From assembly GCA_946222725.1 (NCBI GenBank), contig CAMIHT010000128.1:1-5440 (forward strand): a stretch of DNA of 5,440 bases. The letters run 5' to 3'. A model generated the notes under the pieces. It made no database searches, was not told the origin of the DNA, and worked only from the letters and a program-made list of their open reading frames with translations. The position numbers were made by a program, and so were the translations under genes. Position 1 is the stretch's first letter. The number at the start of each line of letters is the position of its first letter. Origin of the DNA: Actinotignum schaalii (lineage in GTDB: Bacteria; Actinomycetota; Actinomycetes; Actinomycetales; Actinomycetaceae). Positions 4,444 to 5,440 of the stretch are shown here, in pieces.

Positions 4444-5440
4444 ATGAGTTTTGGATATGAGCACAGCTCGGAACGTTACGATGCCCACGGTGGGCGCGAC
4501 TACCGGGGAGGCCGGGGCCCGCGCGGAGGCCGGGATCGCCAATTTGACCGTCGGGATAGGCGAGGCGGGGGGCCGCGGGAACGGCGTGAATTTGTGCGGG
4601 TCGAGGGAGACGACGTCGATCTTATCGATCGCCTCCACGAACTGGACGGACGTAACTACCCGGCCTACAAGTCCGTTATCGGTGATTATGACTACGGCAT
4701 GTACACGGTCCATATTGATCGGGTGCAATCCGATCCCTACGCCCCGCCCTCCTCGTTGCGGGTGACGGCAGATCCGGCGAAGGTGGGGATTCCCGCTGAC
4801 CTTCTCACCACCCCGGAACAGCGCCTGGCTGTTGCTGATTTCCTGGCCCGTACTTTTGCGGAGCGCGCCCGTCATTCCCGCGATATTTCCATCGCGAAAG
4901 TGGGGCAAGAGATTTTGGAGCGTTCGAGCGCGACTGTTTTCGCCAACCACGTGGAACTACGTTTCCAATGTCATTTCCCGGCTCAGGGGCGCACCATCCT
5001 CGGGCACGCCATGGCGCAAACCGCAGATGAGTACCTTCCCGAGATTATCGAAGCCACGCTCAATTTCTCCTCCGAAGGGGAAGAATTCGCTGCTCACCGG
5101 GCCGCATTACGCAGGCACGTGGAAGCCTATGAGGATTATCTCGCTCTCCAGGCAGTGGTTCGGGAGCGCGGCTGGATTGGTTTTATTAACGACGGCGCGG
5201 TGCTGGTGCGCCGCTCAGGCATTTCCGATCTGCCGTTGACAGACGCCATCGCCTTCACCAGCCCCGAGAGCTTACGTGAAAGCGTGCACCTCCCCCATGC
5301 CGGTGAGGTGACCGGCATGCCGATTATCCCGGGTATTACGGTGATCGTCGGCGGGGGCTACCACGGTAAATCCACGCTGCTCTCCGCTCTCGAGCGCAGC
5401 GTCTATCCGCATATCCCCGGGGACGGCCGCGAGCTGGTGG
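4444..5440 (+). CDS. Predicted ATPase of the ABC class with RGG-like N-terminal tail (cut by the window edge)
   Basis: The first 332 codons of an open frame that continues past the window. From about residue 57 it matches the ABC_ATPase family (COG3044): LDGRNYPAYKSVIGDYDYG (67–85), HIDRVQSDPYAPPSSLRV (90–107), the middle helical region, then VIVGGGYHGKSTLLSALE (300–317), which holds the Walker A motif G303…G308-K309-S310. Walker B and the signature motif would lie beyond the edge, as members are usually over 500 residues. It has no membrane segments and is no transporter subunit by context. Its bacterial function is unknown. The trypanosome relative MRB1590 binds RNA. Residues 16–48 are unusual: 13 Arg and 10 Gly in 33 positions, with RGG and GGR repeats. 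ATG 4444 is the chosen start. An in-frame ATG at 4414 would add ten residues but has no ribosome-binding site and overlaps the dapB start. The gene is divergent from dapB with 28 bp between. Confidence 0.92.
   Translation, partial: MSFGYEHSSERYDAHGGRDYRGGRGPRGGRDRQFDRRDRRGGGPRERREFVRVEGDDVDLIDRLHELDGRNYPAYKSVIGDYDYGMYTVHIDRVQSDPYAPPSSLRVTADPAKVGIPADLLTTPEQRLAVADFLARTFAERARHSRDISIAKVGQEILERSSATVFANHVELRFQCHFPAQGRTILGHAMAQTADEYLPEIIEATLNFSSEGEEFAAHRAALRRHVEAYEDYLALQAVVRERGWIGFINDGAVLVRRSGISDLPLTDAIAFTSPESLRESVHLPHAGEVTGMPIIPGITVIVGGGYHGKSTLLSALERSVYPHIPGDGRELV

Noticed and set aside
4451..4765. Plus-strand open frame in a second phase within the ATPase gene
   Set aside because: It overlaps the real frame, has Ala/Gly/Thr-rich composition with no motif, and stops where the conserved family core is read in the other phase.
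4435..4950. Minus-strand open frame (171 codons) opposite the ABC-class ATPase
   Set aside because: The plus-strand frame from 4444 carries conserved ABC_ATPase segments and a Walker A motif, so the antisense frame is a shadow.

Overview
The window is about 60% G+C, uses GTG as well as ATG starts, and carries the order dapB–dapA–rnj–ftsK. This is the conserved actinobacterial neighbourhood (in mycobacteria dapB, thyX, dapA, the RNase J gene and ftsK lie close together). It is a chromosomal housekeeping region of a high-G+C Gram-positive bacterium. A member of Actinomycetales/Actinomycetaceae is plausible, but the genus cannot be fixed from the sequence alone. I see no mobile element, tRNA, rRNA, CRISPR array or phage gene.

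Layout from left to right. Positions 832 to 1 on the minus strand hold the first 277 codons of an FtsK-type DNA translocase: a basic cytoplasmic tail, four membrane segments and the start of the linker, with the motor domain outside the window. A short gap (833–893) with a G+C-rich hairpin separates it from rnj (2570–894, minus), a complete RNase J with all metal ligands. A 171-bp gap (2571–2741) rich in inverted and direct repeats separates rnj from dapA (3650–2742, minus), which follows dapB (4415–3660, minus) by only 9 bp. After a 28-bp divergent intergenic spacer, a plus-strand gene starts at 4444 and runs off the right edge. It encodes a predicted ATPase of the ABC class (ABC_ATPase/COG3044 family) with an Arg/Gly-rich N-terminal extension.

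Function. DapA and DapB catalyse two consecutive steps of the diaminopimelate/lysine pathway and are almost certainly co-transcribed and translationally coupled. RNase J processes and degrades RNA. FtsK couples chromosome segregation to septation. The plus-strand ATPase belongs to a family whose trypanosome member, MRB1590, is an RNA-binding component of the mitochondrial RNA-editing machinery, so a nucleic-acid role is a reasonable but unproven guess.

I find no convincing new multi-gene system. The points most worth checking are the RGG-like tail on the ATPase, the very short divergent promoter region with a symmetric -10-like element, the repeat-rich dapA–rnj gap and leader hairpins before rnj, and residue changes in DapA that predict loss of lysine feedback.
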